Below, piece after piece: positions 1 through 13,178 of a DNA stretch of 64,000 nt. Made by a program: the position numbers and the translations under genes. Numbering within the stretch: position 1 is the stretch's first letter; the number at the start of each line of letters is the position of its first letter. The DNA is taken from NCBI GenBank assembly GCA_005656395.1, contig SRSI01000046.1, positions 248,001 through 312,000 on the forward strand, in the 5' to 3' direction. This DNA is from Strongyloides papillosus. Taxonomy: Eukaryota; Nematoda; Chromadorea; Rhabditida; Strongyloididae. A model generated the notes under the pieces. The model saw only the letters and a program-made list of their open reading frames with translations. It was not told the origin of the DNA and made no database searches.

Positions 1-41
1 AAGGTATTTCTATATCATTAATTTTAATATATCTTTTACAG

Positions 42-1879
42 ATAATGATGGTCGGAGGACACTTAGTTTGGATGATGTAATCCGGAGTAACCTCGCTAAT
101 GCATGTACTCCTCGCCTTGACGATTCAAATTGTGAAAGGAATCTCTGTTATAATTTATATTTCCGAACAATGGATGGTACTTGTAATAACCTGGAAAAAC
201 CACTTCAAGGAGCTTCATATAGACCATATAACAGGTAATGAAAATACCATATATACCATTCTTTTTATAAATATTAATTTTTTTAAACAATTTCCTCCAA
301 AAATACATTAAAAAACAAATTATATAAAAATATATAACATTTTTTTAGATTACTACCACCTGAGTATGATGATGGCCTTGGAGCACCAGTATCTTCAATA
401 AAAATTAATAGACCTAGTCCCAGAGAAATCAATAGAAATTTGTTATCGTCACAAGCGATTGTACACGCTGATGATTACAACAGTTTGTTAATGCAATTTG
501 GTCAATTTATATCTCATGATATGGCCAAAACAACATTGGTCCCATCAAGTAAATGTCCTGGATGCAGTAATATTGAAGGAAGATGTATGGCAATAAAATT
601 ATCAGCAAATGAGACAAATAAAAACTTTTTACGTGAAGGATGTATCAAAGTCTCGAGATCGTCATCAATATGTGGGTCTGGGAGAACGAAACCAAGACAA
701 CAATTAAATGAAAATACTGGATATATTGATGGTTCTCCAATTTATGGGTCAAGTGTTGATGATTTACATAAATTTAGACAAGGAAAAACAGGTTTCCTAA
801 AGTTATCAACATTTATGGGACAAAGAACTTTACCATTTGATCAGTCAAGATGTAAAAATGATAAAAACTGTAATGTTATATTTATTGCCGGTGATAGTCG
901 TGTCAATTTATTCATTGGATTAAGTTCTATTCATATATTATTTACTAGAGAACACAACAGAATAGCTGGAATATTCAAGCGTATTAATCCACAATGGTCA
1001 GATGAAAGAGTCTTCCAGGAGACAAGGAAATTAGTCGGAGCTCAGATACAAGCAATTGTTTACAGAGAATACCTACCTAAAATATTAGGATCTGCTTTTA
1101 TGACTGCAATTGGTCCATATAAAGGTTATAATCCAAATGTCGATGCAACAATAGTCAATGAATTTACTTCAAGTGCATTTAGGTATGGTCATGGAATGAT
1201 TCAGGAAACCTTCCCACGTCTAGGTGAAAATTTTAGAAATATATCTTTTGGTTCTTATAATTTTGTTAAAGGAACTTTAAATTCACAAATGTTAGTGAAG
1301 CAAGGTGGTATTGATCCAGTATTAAGGGGAATGATGTTAACGAAATTAAAAAGACCTCAAAGGCTAACGAGTATCATTACAGAAAACATGTTTGAATCGA
1401 CAGATTTAGGAAGCATTAATATTCAGAGAGGACGTGATCATGGTTTACCACCATATAACAAATTCAGAGACTTATGTGGTTTAAATAAGGCCAGGACATT
1501 TGAGGAATTGTCTAAGGAAATATTATCGCCTTTTACGAGAAGTAAATTACAAAAGATATATGGAAGCGTTGACACTGTTGATTTGTTTGTTGGAGCAATT
1601 TTAGAGGATCCTGTTCTTCATGGACTTATTGGTCCAACAATCACATGTATTATCGGGCCACAATTTAAGCGTACAAGAGATGGAGATAGATTTTACTATG
1701 AAAACCCTGGAATTTTTACTCCACAACAGTTAAAGGAAATACGAAAATCTTCTTTTTCAAGAATATTATGTGATAATGGGGATAACATCAATCTTGTAAC
1801 AAAAGAAGCTTTTAGAGTTTCAAATTTAACTCCATGTACACAAATTCCAAAAATGGATCTCTCAAAATGGAAGGAGTAA
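42..1879 (+). CDS. animal haem peroxidase (peroxidasin/MLT-7-like), 5' partial
   Basis: Two exons are visible, 42-234 and 349-1879, joined by a GT-AG intron; the 5' end lies outside the window, leaving about 573 residues. The family uses hydrogen peroxide for oxidation or tyrosine cross-linking; in nematodes several members act in cuticle assembly. Motifs seen: an RTMDGTCNN stretch in the first exon, distal His in QFGQFISHD, distal Arg in GDSR, TREHNR, proximal His in AFRYGH, and NIQRGRDHGLPPYN. The two acidic residues that esterify haem in myeloperoxidase are replaced: the residue before the distal His is Ser, and the residue three after the distal Arg is Leu. No ShK or immunoglobulin domain is visible in the part present, so the exact subfamily is undetermined. 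The family call is firm. Confidence 0.95.
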
Positions 1880-4800
1880 GAAAGAATATTTTTTTACTTA
1901 ATATAGGATTTAATTTCTCTTCTCCAAATCTGTAAATTCCATTTTTTTGTAAATTTATTTTGAAAATTGATATAAAATATATAATGTATTTAAAAAAAAT
2001 TTCCACTATTAATCATTCTGATGTTAAATAACCATTCATTTTTAATAACTTTAAATAAATACATTGGGAATTTGGATGTATTTGAGAGATATATCTACAA
2101 ATATTTTCTTAAATAAGAAAAAAACAAAAATTTTAAAGGAGTGTTTTTTTAGGATGTAGATTAGGTTAACTTTCATGTTCAATAAAAAACAAATTAAATT
2201 TTAGACTTTTTCAGATATATGTATAAAAATATATCATTTCCCTAATTATCATTACATGGATACATGTTAATATCCTTCAAAATGTATAACTTGATATGAC
2301 ATGAAACGTATCAAATTAAACTATTTACTATTAATAGTATAAAGTGATGTATGAGAATACACTTTTATTCAAAAAAGTATTTGATAACATTTTTATCAAA
2401 ACAATAAGCACTAAATAAATAATATATTATAATTAAATTTTTCTTATAAACATAATATGTACTTTATGTATAAAGTGTAATATTATTTTTTAAAAACTTT
2501 TCCTATTATAATAAAAGTGTTTTAAAAACATGTTTTTTTCTGAAAAAATTGGTTTAGCACTATCAAAATGATTATCTATCAACTGATAAAACAAAATTTT
2601 TTAGACAAATATTATTATGTTAATTTTTTTTCTTAACAGTTTGGATTAAAGATTACATCAATTTTATATGTTAAGGCTAACTTTAATAATAAACTGCCAG
2701 TTTTATGTGCTTGTTTTTTTTATTTGTACATGTAACTCTATATGCATGCAGTGAAAATATTGAAGATACTTACCTGCATTAAATATTTTCTTTTTCCTAA
2801 ATATATTATTTTTTCACAAAAAATACATTCTTTATTAGCATATTTTTAATAATTCTCTGCCCAAATGTTAAATTAATTTTTAAGATTACTATTTATCTCT
2901 AAAAATTTACTATAGAATGTAAAATATTCTCTAAATTTTTACTTCTGTTTATTAAAAAGTTCTAGATAAATAATTAAATAAATATTTCTCATTGAATAAG
3001 TAGGAGAAGTAAAGTCTAATAAAATTAACACTTTTTATTCTTATATGCGTAAAATAATTTTTTTTATGCAGTCTTTTTTAAGAAGAAATTCTCCTATTCT
3101 ATTCCCTATTTTTTTATGCTTCACCCCTCAAAAAATATATTTTTGTTATTCCCTTTTTATTGAGTTTCTAAAATTTATAAGGTGTACACTTTTAAAACTA
3201 TTTTAATCAAAAAAAACTTTTATTTTAACTTTATAAATGTGTATTTTATAGTTTAAAATATCCCAATAATCATAAGGTAAAGTATATGGAATAATTTTAA
3301 AATATAATATAATTTATTTGTGCTGAAAAATAAGTCATTGATAAATTTTTAAAATATATACATAACATTATTTTCCATATAAACTATTTTGATTAGTTAT
3401 ATTGTTACCAAAATAAAATGCGTGTATTTCTATAGTAATATCTACTATATCTCGGCATATGTAAAAGCTTAATTTACAAAGCTTCAACTTTCTTAAAACT
3501 TTTTTGATGATAAAAGTTTTCTTTAAATATGCGTTTATTACGTAAACGCTTATTTAGTTGCTTGAATTCTTATTATTCATGAGATATCATTATAATAAAG
3601 AACATAACTCAAAGAAATATAATGAGATTTTAACTTTTTCGTTTTTACCAATACTTAGGGAGAAATGTTTAACTCAAATAAATCTTGAAGATTTTATATA
3701 ATTAACTGAAAAGAAATAACAAGTTAAACATAATGTTATTCCTTGTTAAGGAATAATATATTTAGTGATGCATTTATATTTTATTTAATAAAAAATATTT
3801 TAATGGTATTTTAAATCTTTTCATGAAATGAATTTTCAATGTTTTTAACCGGTACTTAACCAATTAGTTTCTAATGTTTATTTTCAAGTATCCGTATACT
3901 TTTTATCCATCATTCTATATTTACATCTGTTCATGCTCTTGTCACTAATTGTCCATCATTATTATTGTTACTTTCTATACTTAACACTACCATTCTTGTT
4001 AATTTTATAAGACTAACATATATTAAAATTCATATTTAATATATTTAGGTTCATATATGATAAGTCAATAAGAAGTAATAATTCATAGTATTATATATAA
4101 AAAGTTTATAAATAATTTCTAATTATTTTAATATTCCTATAACTTTAATTTTATTTGACATTTTTTATCTTTATTATTTAATTTATCATCATTGTTTCAA
4201 AAAATTCCTATTTAAATATATATATATATCTTAATATTTTAATCGGTTTTCTTACGGAAATGGCAAAAATAAAGTAGCTTAGTGTGCAATTGTCATTTAA
4301 TGATAAATTACATATTTAGCATATAACAGTTGAGCTATAATTGACGGTGCGTTGCATCATTACTATGATTTCGGCATTACATATTATAATATATGAAAAT
4401 TGTATATTTTTAAAACTTTTTATTTATTAATATATGCTCTATATGTTGAAAATTTTAGTGTAGGAGAAAGTTCCTTGAAATGATACATTAATTTGAATTT
4501 TTATTAAAATGAGGATGACAAATTATTTTATATAAATTTTTACCATATTTCATAATGTTTATTTAAAGGCATAAAATAAAAGAAGCTAAGAAAGAAAATA
4601 TTATTTGATATTTTCTTATCTCTTCTAGAGAGCATTTTATAAATAATTAATAATTTTTATAAGCTATCAAAAATTGTTTATAAATAAAAGATTTTTCTCC
4701 TACATAAACTATTGTTCCACATTTTTAATTATTCAATAACACTTATTATTTCTAGACTATTTTTTTGAAATACACTTATCAATGAAGTGTTGAATCCCAA

Positions 4801-4913
4801 AAACAAAATATATTTTAAGGAAACAAATAAAAGAAAATAAGTTGCAAAATATTTTAATAATGAATAGGTAATAAAATAAGTGATTATTTTAATGAATAAA
4901 ATTAAAATTTTAG
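1880..4913. other. AT-rich intergenic region (about 3 kb)
   Basis: No convincing reading frame was found. A possible polyadenylation signal for the peroxidase lies near 2053 (AAATAAAT). The missing first exon or exons of the following gene should lie here or further upstream, but no candidate with the right phase was convincing. Confidence 0.6.
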
Positions 4914-7900
4914 TCCATTTCGCGGATTAAAGCGTTCAGGGAATCAATCTTATCCCTATCCCAGAACACACACACCTGTAATAGTTTTCCGCAACAATGT
5001 TCGATCTGTTGTAGTACAAAATAGTCCAGATTCATCTCCAAACTCTTTATCTCGGATAACATTTATGTCGACTGATGAAATAAAGAAAAATTATGTACCA
5101 AAACGAAGACCACCGTTAAATTGGGCCATACCTACAATCCCTGAATCACTAAGTGATGAATCTCTAAAAAGTATATTATCACATAGAAATGATGAAATGG
5201 GAAATTTAATTATTGATAAGGATATTAAACATATTAATGTTCAGAGATTGGTTGAGATAATGGATAAAAATGTCATCAGCAGCGAAGGGATTGATGGAAG
5301 ACAATCTGAGTTAAATGAATTTGACAAAAAGAATAACAATTTTGTGGATAAATTTAAAATTAGGAAATACTGGAAGAAACACCAAAAAAATAAGTCATTT
5401 GAAGAGAGGGATGAAAAAGATAAGGGGCATACACAGATACCACGATTAAAAATGAAAAACATCCTTAGAATGAATGGTAAAGAAAAAGATAATTCAGAGA
5501 AACATGATACATCAATTGATGGTAATGAAGAAATTACATTTAAAAAAATGGAAAATATGTAAGTTTAAATTTATTATCTTATTTTCATTGATAGGCCTAG
5601 CAATTCTAATTGTATACGTGGAAAAAGTCCATTAATAACAATGGCACAAAAATTTAGACTCCGAAACGGTAAATCCAAAGGTTTTAAAGAAAAGTCAAGT
5701 ACAAATGTTAACGGTAGTACTAGTATGGATTTTATGAAGAGTTTTCTTCCAACAAATTTTAATCAATATACTGAATCATTAAAGAGAAGTCAGAGTTTAG
5801 AGGCTAAAACAGGTATTTATTATCCCTTAGAGCTTTCCGTTTTCGATAGACATAAGAATCCAAATTTAATGAATAATCCCATATACAATAATATTTCAGG
5901 ACAGATTAATGAAATTTATAATAAAAATACCACTCATCAGAAGAATGCTACTCCTAAAGTTATTGAAGAGAGTAGTTTAAATGGTGATTATCTTTGCATT
6001 TACTCAACAGGAGAAGAGGAATGTAAGGTGATTAAAAAAGAGATCTTGGAGGATAATAATGTATCGACCAAAGGGGAAGATAAATCTTCAAAAGTAGATG
6101 AGAATTCTGAAAATTGTGAGGTAAATGATGATAAAACATGTAATCAAGAAGAGATAGAAGAAGATTCACAAACATCTGTTCAAAAGCAAAATAATAAATT
6201 AACTTTTAAGTCATTTTTTAACAGTAAAATAATCAAATCTGGAAAAACTAAAATGGTAGATGAAAAAGTTGGCGAAGTTAATGATTCATCAAATAATTTG
6301 AATGTCTCCGATAACAAAACGACAAGTTTAGCAGAATTGGAATCTAAATTATTTCTACAGAATCCATTAAATCGTCCTTTAGCTATACCTAGTAATTTTG
6401 GGAAAAGTTTTAACGATGATGGTGATATCAATATGAGTGATGAGAGACTTTTAAGGTGTACTGAAACTTATGCACCTATGTATTTCCAAATTCAAAAGGC
6501 TATTGGAGAAGGTGATAATAATGACGATGATTTATGTCCCCTAAGAATTCCAAAAGAAAGTTTTAGTAAGGAGAAATTGCCAGTAATTTTAAAAGAAAAA
6601 TACTGTAAACCATTTATTCAAAATGAAGATGAACCACCAGAAAGTATAAGAAAGTGTAAAGAATTTGATGATTATTGTGTGGAGACGATTAAAAAACAAT
6701 TGTTTGAATACATAATAACAGAAAAAAATATTAAAGAAAAAGACAAAATTTTGGATGAAGCAATTAGTGTCATTAAGAATGATGAATATCTTCTGGAGTC
6801 AGTAAAGAACATGTTATTGTCCCATTTTAATGAGACTACCGATATTTTAGACATAAATGTTTGCGAAGATAACAGTAATAAAGATGAGAAAAATGATAAA
6901 ATAGTGGTTGGTGATGAATTATCTATAAAATGTATCGATGATTCAAAAGAAGAACTACATGATAGGCAACATCAAATTATCTAATGATGCTGTGTCATTT
7001 GCTTCAATCAATTTACTGACAAGTACTTCTAGTGATATAGTGATTGCAACATCCCCAGAGGAGTTTGAGATTGCACAAGATGATTTGAATTGTAAAAAGT
7101 GTTGTTTATCACCTCATAAAAACAATATTAATGAAGACAACAAACTACCAAATTATAGTAGTATGATACATGAATCAACAGTCATTGATAATATTTCACC
7201 ACCAAAATTTATCAAGTCAACCTACATTCCTATGATTGAGGATACAATTGAAGATGAATTCGATGTTATTGAAGATAAGATATGTAAAAGTGGAGATGGC
7301 TTTAAACTAGATATTCAATTTTGTTCAAAAGCTCCACAAAATAATAATAAAGAAAGTAGGAAAATTGATACTCCAAAACATCTATCAAATTTGTCACCAT
7401 ATGATAATGCAAGCGTTGGAAAAAGTTCATTTACACCAGTCAAATTAAAAACCATTAGTGGGCTAAGAAAACCCAGTAAACAATTCTTTACATTTTTTTC
7501 AAAAGGAAAAAAGAAACATAAAAAGATACAGGAAACGTTAAATGAAGATAAAATTAAAAAAGCTCCTTTAGCACAATCAGAATGTACAAGAATCGCTAAT
7601 AGTCCAATGGTTGAAACACCACCAATATCGTTGTTTCAGAAAAATTCTAAAACAATAACAGAAGATGTGATCTCAGGTGTTCCAGCAGTCGTCAATGAGG
7701 AGGAATATTTGACACCAAAAACTCCAAGAAGTAGAGCAAATGCCGATTCATCAGCAGGATTAATTGATGATGAATTGAATGATCAACCAATGTTAATAGG
7801 AAATAGTTATTCAATGAATAATTTAGGAAGTCTTACTTCATTTCAAATTGACCATTTTGAGGTGGAAGATGAGTACCAAGGTGAACTGATGTGCCAAAGT

Positions 7901-8443
7901 TTAAATGGCCTGACAAGTAATAGTAATAATAACAATGAATTATGTGTAATAAGAAATAAGGGCATGGCTAAATCAATTACGGATGCATTGATAGCAAATA
8001 ATCTGAAAGACGAATTAACACCTGAAACATCGTTATTATCAAGTGGTAATATTAATTCGAATGAGAAAGGTTCATTTCAATGTGTAGGGAAATCTCAAAT
8101 TGTGACGGATGACGAAAAAAGTGATAACAGTTTTAATTCTTCAAAAGAAAATCAGGCAATTAATAAAAACAATAATGAGGAACATATTTTAAAGTGTACG
8201 GAGAATGAGGAAACAAAAATTGATATAAAGTTAGTTGAATTTGAAAACCAACCGCTTGACTTTTCAATTTATAGTTATCAACAAAAGTTACCGTTCTCGA
8301 ACAAGGAATATGAATCAACAAACTCTTTTAATATAATAAAACAATTGAAGCAAGAAAATAAAAAGTTACAAGATGTTATAAAAAAGAAGGATGAAGAGAT
8401 AAGATTATTGAAAGAAAAATTATCAATTTTTATAAACTTATAA
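4914..8443 (+). CDS. large acidic Ser/Asn-rich protein with C-terminal coiled coil, 5' incomplete
   Basis: Three exons: 4914-5558, 5595-6931 and 6966-8443, with introns of 36 and 34 bases; the phases agree and give at least 1,152 residues. The reading frame is open and protein-like upstream of the first ATG (5065), right back to an AG at 4912-4913, so an upstream exon is inferred. The second intron (6932-6965) is the best choice for a frame change, but another donor near 6911 also works. The protein is hydrophilic and rich in Ser, Asp, Glu and Asn. It has a short basic KGKKKHKK patch near the middle and ends in a heptad-like coiled coil (KQLKQENKKLQDVI onward). No known domain was recognised. 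A cytoskeletal or scaffold role would only be a guess. Confidence 0.75.
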
Positions 8444-9677
8444 TGTTAGATGTTAATTTTATTTATCATTCGATTTGTTTATTTCTGTAAATTTTTTTGG
8501 GAACTTTACAAACGTTATTATTAAAGCATAGTAAAAGATAGTTTTGATACAATGTTTAAATTGATTATTAAAATAAATAACACGAGTAAGAAGTTAAAGA
8601 AATGTTATTTTCAAAAAACTTTTACAATTTATTTCATTTATTAGGTTTAAAAAAACAATTTTAATGGTGTCTTTTTGTTTTTTTACGTTATTGTCCTACT
8701 TTTTCACAAATGTTTCCATTGAAGATTCTTTAAATGACGATGGTTGACATGATTTTAAAAAGGAACAAAGTATGTCTCAAATTTAAAGTTGATGGCACCT
8801 TTTACTTTTTAATCTTCATTTGCCTATACATGCAATTTTTTTAGCTAATTATGCTTTTTAAGTAGTAAGCTATTATACTACAATGTATTAGTAAATTTGG
8901 AAATACTCATTTTTAATAATAAAAAAATCGAAATTATCTTCCAAAATATTTTAATAAAAAAATTAAAATTTATTAATAATTTTTCAAATTTCAACTACCA
9001 AACTTTTATGATTTTTTTGAAGAAAGTATACTAGTTTTATTCATTTTTTGATAAGGCTTGTATACACTTTCTCTAGCAAGCATTGCCGTCATTAATTACA
9101 GCACATAGGAGATGGATACAAACATTTCACGAATCTAACACATTAACACAATTTCTTAAGTTTTATAAATCACCAATAAGTTATCTTGCGAATCCTTTCG
9201 CTTATTGAAAATGCAAAGATACTACGTTTATTTAGTATTTGGAACAAAAAAATCAACTTTAAAATTCTTTTATTAATTTTAAAAACATGCATTAAAAAAT
9301 TTCAAATTCTAAAGAAATAGTTTATTTTTAGATCAAATATGTTTGTATGGTATAACGGCTTATTTTTTACAAGATTAAAGACTTTTAAAACTTAAATACG
9401 AAGATGTCGTCAACTCAAAAGAAAATACCACAGTTTTTAATCTTTTTCCTTTTATAATGAAACATAACATGATTACTATAATAGAGAACTAAAATATTCG
9501 AAATATCATTACAAAATTTTTGGTATTATTATATTTGATCAAAATGACTAATAGTTTAAAATTATATTTAAAATTTCTGCAAAAATTAAAAGCGTGAACT
9601 TTTATTTAAAAATAATAAATACATTTATTCATTATTTTACATTATCTACAAATATTTCAATAATTTTATTACATATA
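8444..9677. other. intergenic region between tail-to-tail genes
   Basis: AT-rich DNA between the stop of the upstream plus-strand gene and the stop of the minus-strand receptor. The part from 9050 to 9240 is somewhat richer in GC but gives no continuous frame on either strand. Confidence 0.6.
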
Positions 9678-10637
9678 TTAATTAATATTCAAAGGTTTGT
9701 TTTTTTGAATTCTGGGTCGCTCATTATGCTTAATATTAGCAATATTATTATTTTGATTACTTTCTTTCTTTGATTTAAAAAGCATTAAATCTCTTAATGG
9801 AGAGCACAAAAATAAAACAATATAAAATAAGCCAAAAGTTTGTATATCAACATTCCAGTAGATAACGGTTTGGGCTATATTTTCAACTAAATCATTTTGT
9901 ACAATTAATTTTGTCAATATTATTGTCAAAGTGTATGCTACAACAATTAAAAAAGTAAAAAAATGTACTATAGTGTATACAAACATTGATACATTTTGAG
10001 AGTTCTTTGCACTTATTTTTCTGTAGTATTTTTTAAATTTTATTGTTGAAATAGTATTCATGATTACTACAATGATTGCTATAGGATAAACAACGATAAT
10101 TGAGTAGGCTAATATATAGTAAGGTATATATAATGATTTAAATTTGATATAGTATCCTTCTAAAGATTTAAAATAAAAATAATATGGACAGAAAAAGATA
10201 AATCCGATTCCATGGATTGATCCAACTAAAAATATTATAACAAGATATATGGCAATTTTTTTCTGAGAAAACCATGTATCATATATAAAGGGATAATTTA
10301 GTGCAATAAATGTGTTTAAACTTGAAAGTAAAGATATCCCATATGTTACAGTACTGCATAATCCAATAATGATATAATAATATACAGCAAGGCCATTGTT
10401 ATCTTTATATAAATTCTCTATAATATTCATTTTAGCAACTCGACCACAAATAAATATTGTAAGCAAAAGAATAATATCACTGTATGATTTAAATAAAATC
10501 AAAAGAAAAAAATGATTGTTATAAGTTGGATTTTTTTTTACTAATATCTCATTTGTTAGTCGAATAACAAAAATGAATAGTAATATAAGTGATGGAACAA
10601 AATAAGAAAATTGTATAATATCAATAGTTGTTATCAT
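9678..10637 (-). CDS. serpentine (7-TM) chemoreceptor-like GPCR
   Basis: Single exon of 319 residues from an ATG at 10637. Seven hydrophobic segments are visible, roughly at residues 6-28, 41-64, 83-110, 128-152, 171-195, 218-245 and 262-282, with a short N terminus and a basic, Asn-rich cytoplasmic tail. The segment LNTFIALNYPFIYD after TM3 and the LCSPLRDLM end of TM7 resemble nematode chemoreceptors of the Srg superfamily, but the family cannot be fixed by eye. Such receptors usually sit in the cilia of sensory neurons. It is isolated, with no tandem copies in the window. Confidence 0.8.
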   Translation of the reverse strand: MITTIDIIQFSYFVPSLILLFIFVIRLTNEILVKKNPTYNNHFFLLILFKSYSDIILLLTIFICGRVAKMNIIENLYKDNNGLAVYYYIIIGLCSTVTYGISLLSSLNTFIALNYPFIYDTWFSQKKIAIYLVIIFLVGSIHGIGFIFFCPYYFYFKSLEGYYIKFKSLYIPYYILAYSIIVVYPIAIIVVIMNTISTIKFKKYYRKISAKNSQNVSMFVYTIVHFFTFLIVVAYTLTIILTKLIVQNDLVENIAQTVIYWNVDIQTFGLFYIVLFLCSPLRDLMLFKSKKESNQNNNIANIKHNERPRIQKNKPLNIN

Positions 10638-10940
10638 AATAATCTTAGGAAATTACTAAAGATACCTTATTTTTTTAAATATAACAAAAATGTTATTTTT
10701 ATGTTTTTATACGATGAAATGTTCAAATAAGCATTAAATTTTTATTATTAAAGATATTTTTATGAATGACTATAATTTTTGTTTTTACTTTTTAATAAAG
10801 ATTTTTGTATATGGTTGATTGAACAAGACGAAAATTATAACTGTTTATTTTAGATATTCAAAAATAATATTTGTTAATTGTATCGAAATAAATTTTTTAA
10901 GCTGAGATAAAATTAACTCTTCAATTAACTGGTTTGCTTC
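10638..10940. other. upstream region of the receptor gene
   Basis: Very AT-rich DNA holding the presumed promoter of the minus-strand receptor gene. No specific element is clear. Confidence 0.4.
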
Positions 10941-11569
10941 AGATTTTTTTAGTATACCAGTGATCAATAGCAGGTAAATTAGAACAGAACTTTATCCTTG
11001 TTTTAACGAAACAAATCCTACTTGAAAAAATCCAAATTGTCATTACTTACCAACCGAAAATTGGTTTCAAAAACTACGAGAGCTATTAACTGATAATGGG
11101 TTTCGTTAAAGTCCCATTTGGGAATTTAGAACATTATTGTACATAGGTGAAATTCTAAAAAAATTTCCAAAATGCGCTTAATAAAGATTCAAAACTTATT
11201 TTGGAACATACGAGGTGTCCGGAGGACTTTGAAAGATTTGTCAATGGAGCACTAATGATAATACCAAGATATTGCGGAACGTATAAACTTAATCAAAATA
11301 TTCTTGTACAGTATCATTACAAAGAATTTTATGGAGATAATTTAGATTATGATTCATCTAGTCAATATTATTACTCGAGAACAACAAATTTTCAAGATAA
11401 TAATGCGCCGATAGTAAAAAGTAATTGCAAAAGAAAATACAAGTATAGGGATAATGATATTGATGACAAGCCTAGAATTAAAAAAGTATATTTGCAAGAT
11501 AACTATGAATATTATCAAGAATATTATGAGTATAATGATATGGCATATTACAATACTGTTATGATCTAA
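10941..11569 (+). pseudogene. possible decayed or unresolved gene; Tyr-rich C-terminal frame
   Basis: The frame ending at 11569 is open from 11159, but its first ATG is internal (11255, giving 105 residues). Its product is rich in Tyr, Asp and Asn (for example [11 protein letters not shown]). Upstream, 11034-11170 reads as protein-like sequence in one frame (NWFQKLRELL...[19 protein letters not shown]) broken by a TAA at 11107. An intron could remove that stop only if it were about 25 bases long, shorter than any other intron here. Either the gene model is wrong or this is a decayed gene. No family was recognised. Confidence 0.3.
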
Positions 11570-13178
11570 AATGACTTCTTTCAAAATAATTTTACTTCCT
11601 AAGCACTTTTCGTAAAAAGATTCAAACAAGTATCTGGCGGAATTATTCAACTATTTGATATCCACAACCGATATTTTCTACTTGTTGGTTTTGTTTTACC
11701 AACAGGTACAGAAGACCGATTCTTGAAAATAATTGATTTCCGTAAGATGACTATCCACTACATTGTATTAGTTTAAGGGCCTTTTATTTTAATTCTCTAA
11801 TTTAAAATTTTTTTATATGTTTTCTAATGTATTTATTGTTTTTAATAAAATACTTGAACAATTATTATTTCTTTAAAATTCTTTGTCTTAAATCGTTATC
11901 CTCTATTATTCTCATTAAAGCATTTAAAAATCAGTTTTAATAAATTCAAGTCTACACTTCTATCGATCAATTCAACAAGGGGAAATTTGTCATTTATAAT
12001 AGATAAAACAAAATATGGCTAACCTAAGAATCAAAAAAAGGAATTCAGTGCAATTATAATTTCGATTCGACTATTTAATTCTTAGATAATAATTACAACC
12101 ACTTTAAATCATCTTAATTAATCACATTTAAAGTAAAAAACTAGTGCTACTCTTATGAAATTTCATAGTTTAAGAATGATTCATCATATTACAACATCTT
12201 TGATGTTACATGATCCTTGAAAAATCTATTATCACCGTCTTATTTATTGATATGTACTAAATCCATCAACAGTCTAATTTCACCCTCAAGAAAGTTCATA
12301 TTCTTTTCCATTATTCAAAAATATCATTGTGAATATATTCTAAAATTTCGCAACATAAAGATTGTGCTTTTTCACAGTTTCAAATTAAGGGGTATGATTT
12401 TATTTTAATCTTTTTAACTGATCAGTTTGAAAGCAAAAGTCATTTGTTTGCTTGACATTCAACTACTTCAGCACCCCCGTAAATTTTCTACATAAACTTC
12501 AAAAGTGATTTTATTTATTATAAATTTCTAAAAAGTTACAAGATTTCTTATGAACTTAATATTACTGTTTTATTAATTGTTCAGATTACATCAATCAGCT
12601 TTAATTATCATTTCTATGAAGTACAGGTTTTATATTATTCATTGATATTTTTGCTAATATATTTTTAATTGAATGACAATAGCATTTATTGGATAAATAT
12701 TCTTAGAATTGTGACTATTATTAATACAAAATAGTTTTTTAATTGATCACATTTCATTGAAAAGTAGATGTTATTTGTTTGACCTCCAACAATTCTTTGC
12801 AATATACCATTCTCAAGAATTTATTATATGTATACTAATAATGCGGTGTTTTTCCACATTGATTCTTATTTAATTTCATGTTTTACTTTTATATATTTAA
12901 TGTCGTATCACTAAGCTAAAACTTCACTAAATTCTTGAGCTTCAAACTACACCATTCTTATATTATCTTGTATCCACATAACTTATCTTTTACCCCTAAC
13001 ACATATCTGAATTGTTATTACATCTAAAAAATGTTATTTATAAATACTACATAACATAAATTTACTACCTTTAAACAAAATAACAAACTATTATCAAATA
13101 TATACAATTTTTACCATAAAATTATACTAATTCTATGAATCTATTAACATGGTGACGTGTAATTCTTTTATAAATAAT
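11570..13178. other. gene-poor intergenic region
   Basis: No supported gene. The segments near 12400-12490 and 12740-12810 share short similar runs (GATCA, TTTGTTTG and a CAACNNTTC-like stretch) and could be a very old duplication, but the similarity is too weak to call a repeat. Confidence 0.5.

Noticed and set aside
2764..2776. ATACTTACCTG, identical to the 5' end of U1 snRNA
   Set aside because: The bases after it do not continue as U1; on the minus strand it is simply a perfect splice-donor consensus in AT-rich DNA, with no supported exon.
11354..11650. 98-codon hydrophobic frame on the minus strand
   Set aside because: No ATG start; it is the reverse of the Tyr/Asp-rich plus-strand frame, which accounts for its Ile/Val-rich look.
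12217..12408. 63-codon frame on the plus strand
   Set aside because: Low-complexity, Ile/Phe/Ser-rich, no splice or domain support; a chance frame.
12400..12870. Two segments with short shared words, possibly an old duplication
   Set aside because: Similarity is patchy and typical of AT-rich DNA; no defined unit or boundary.
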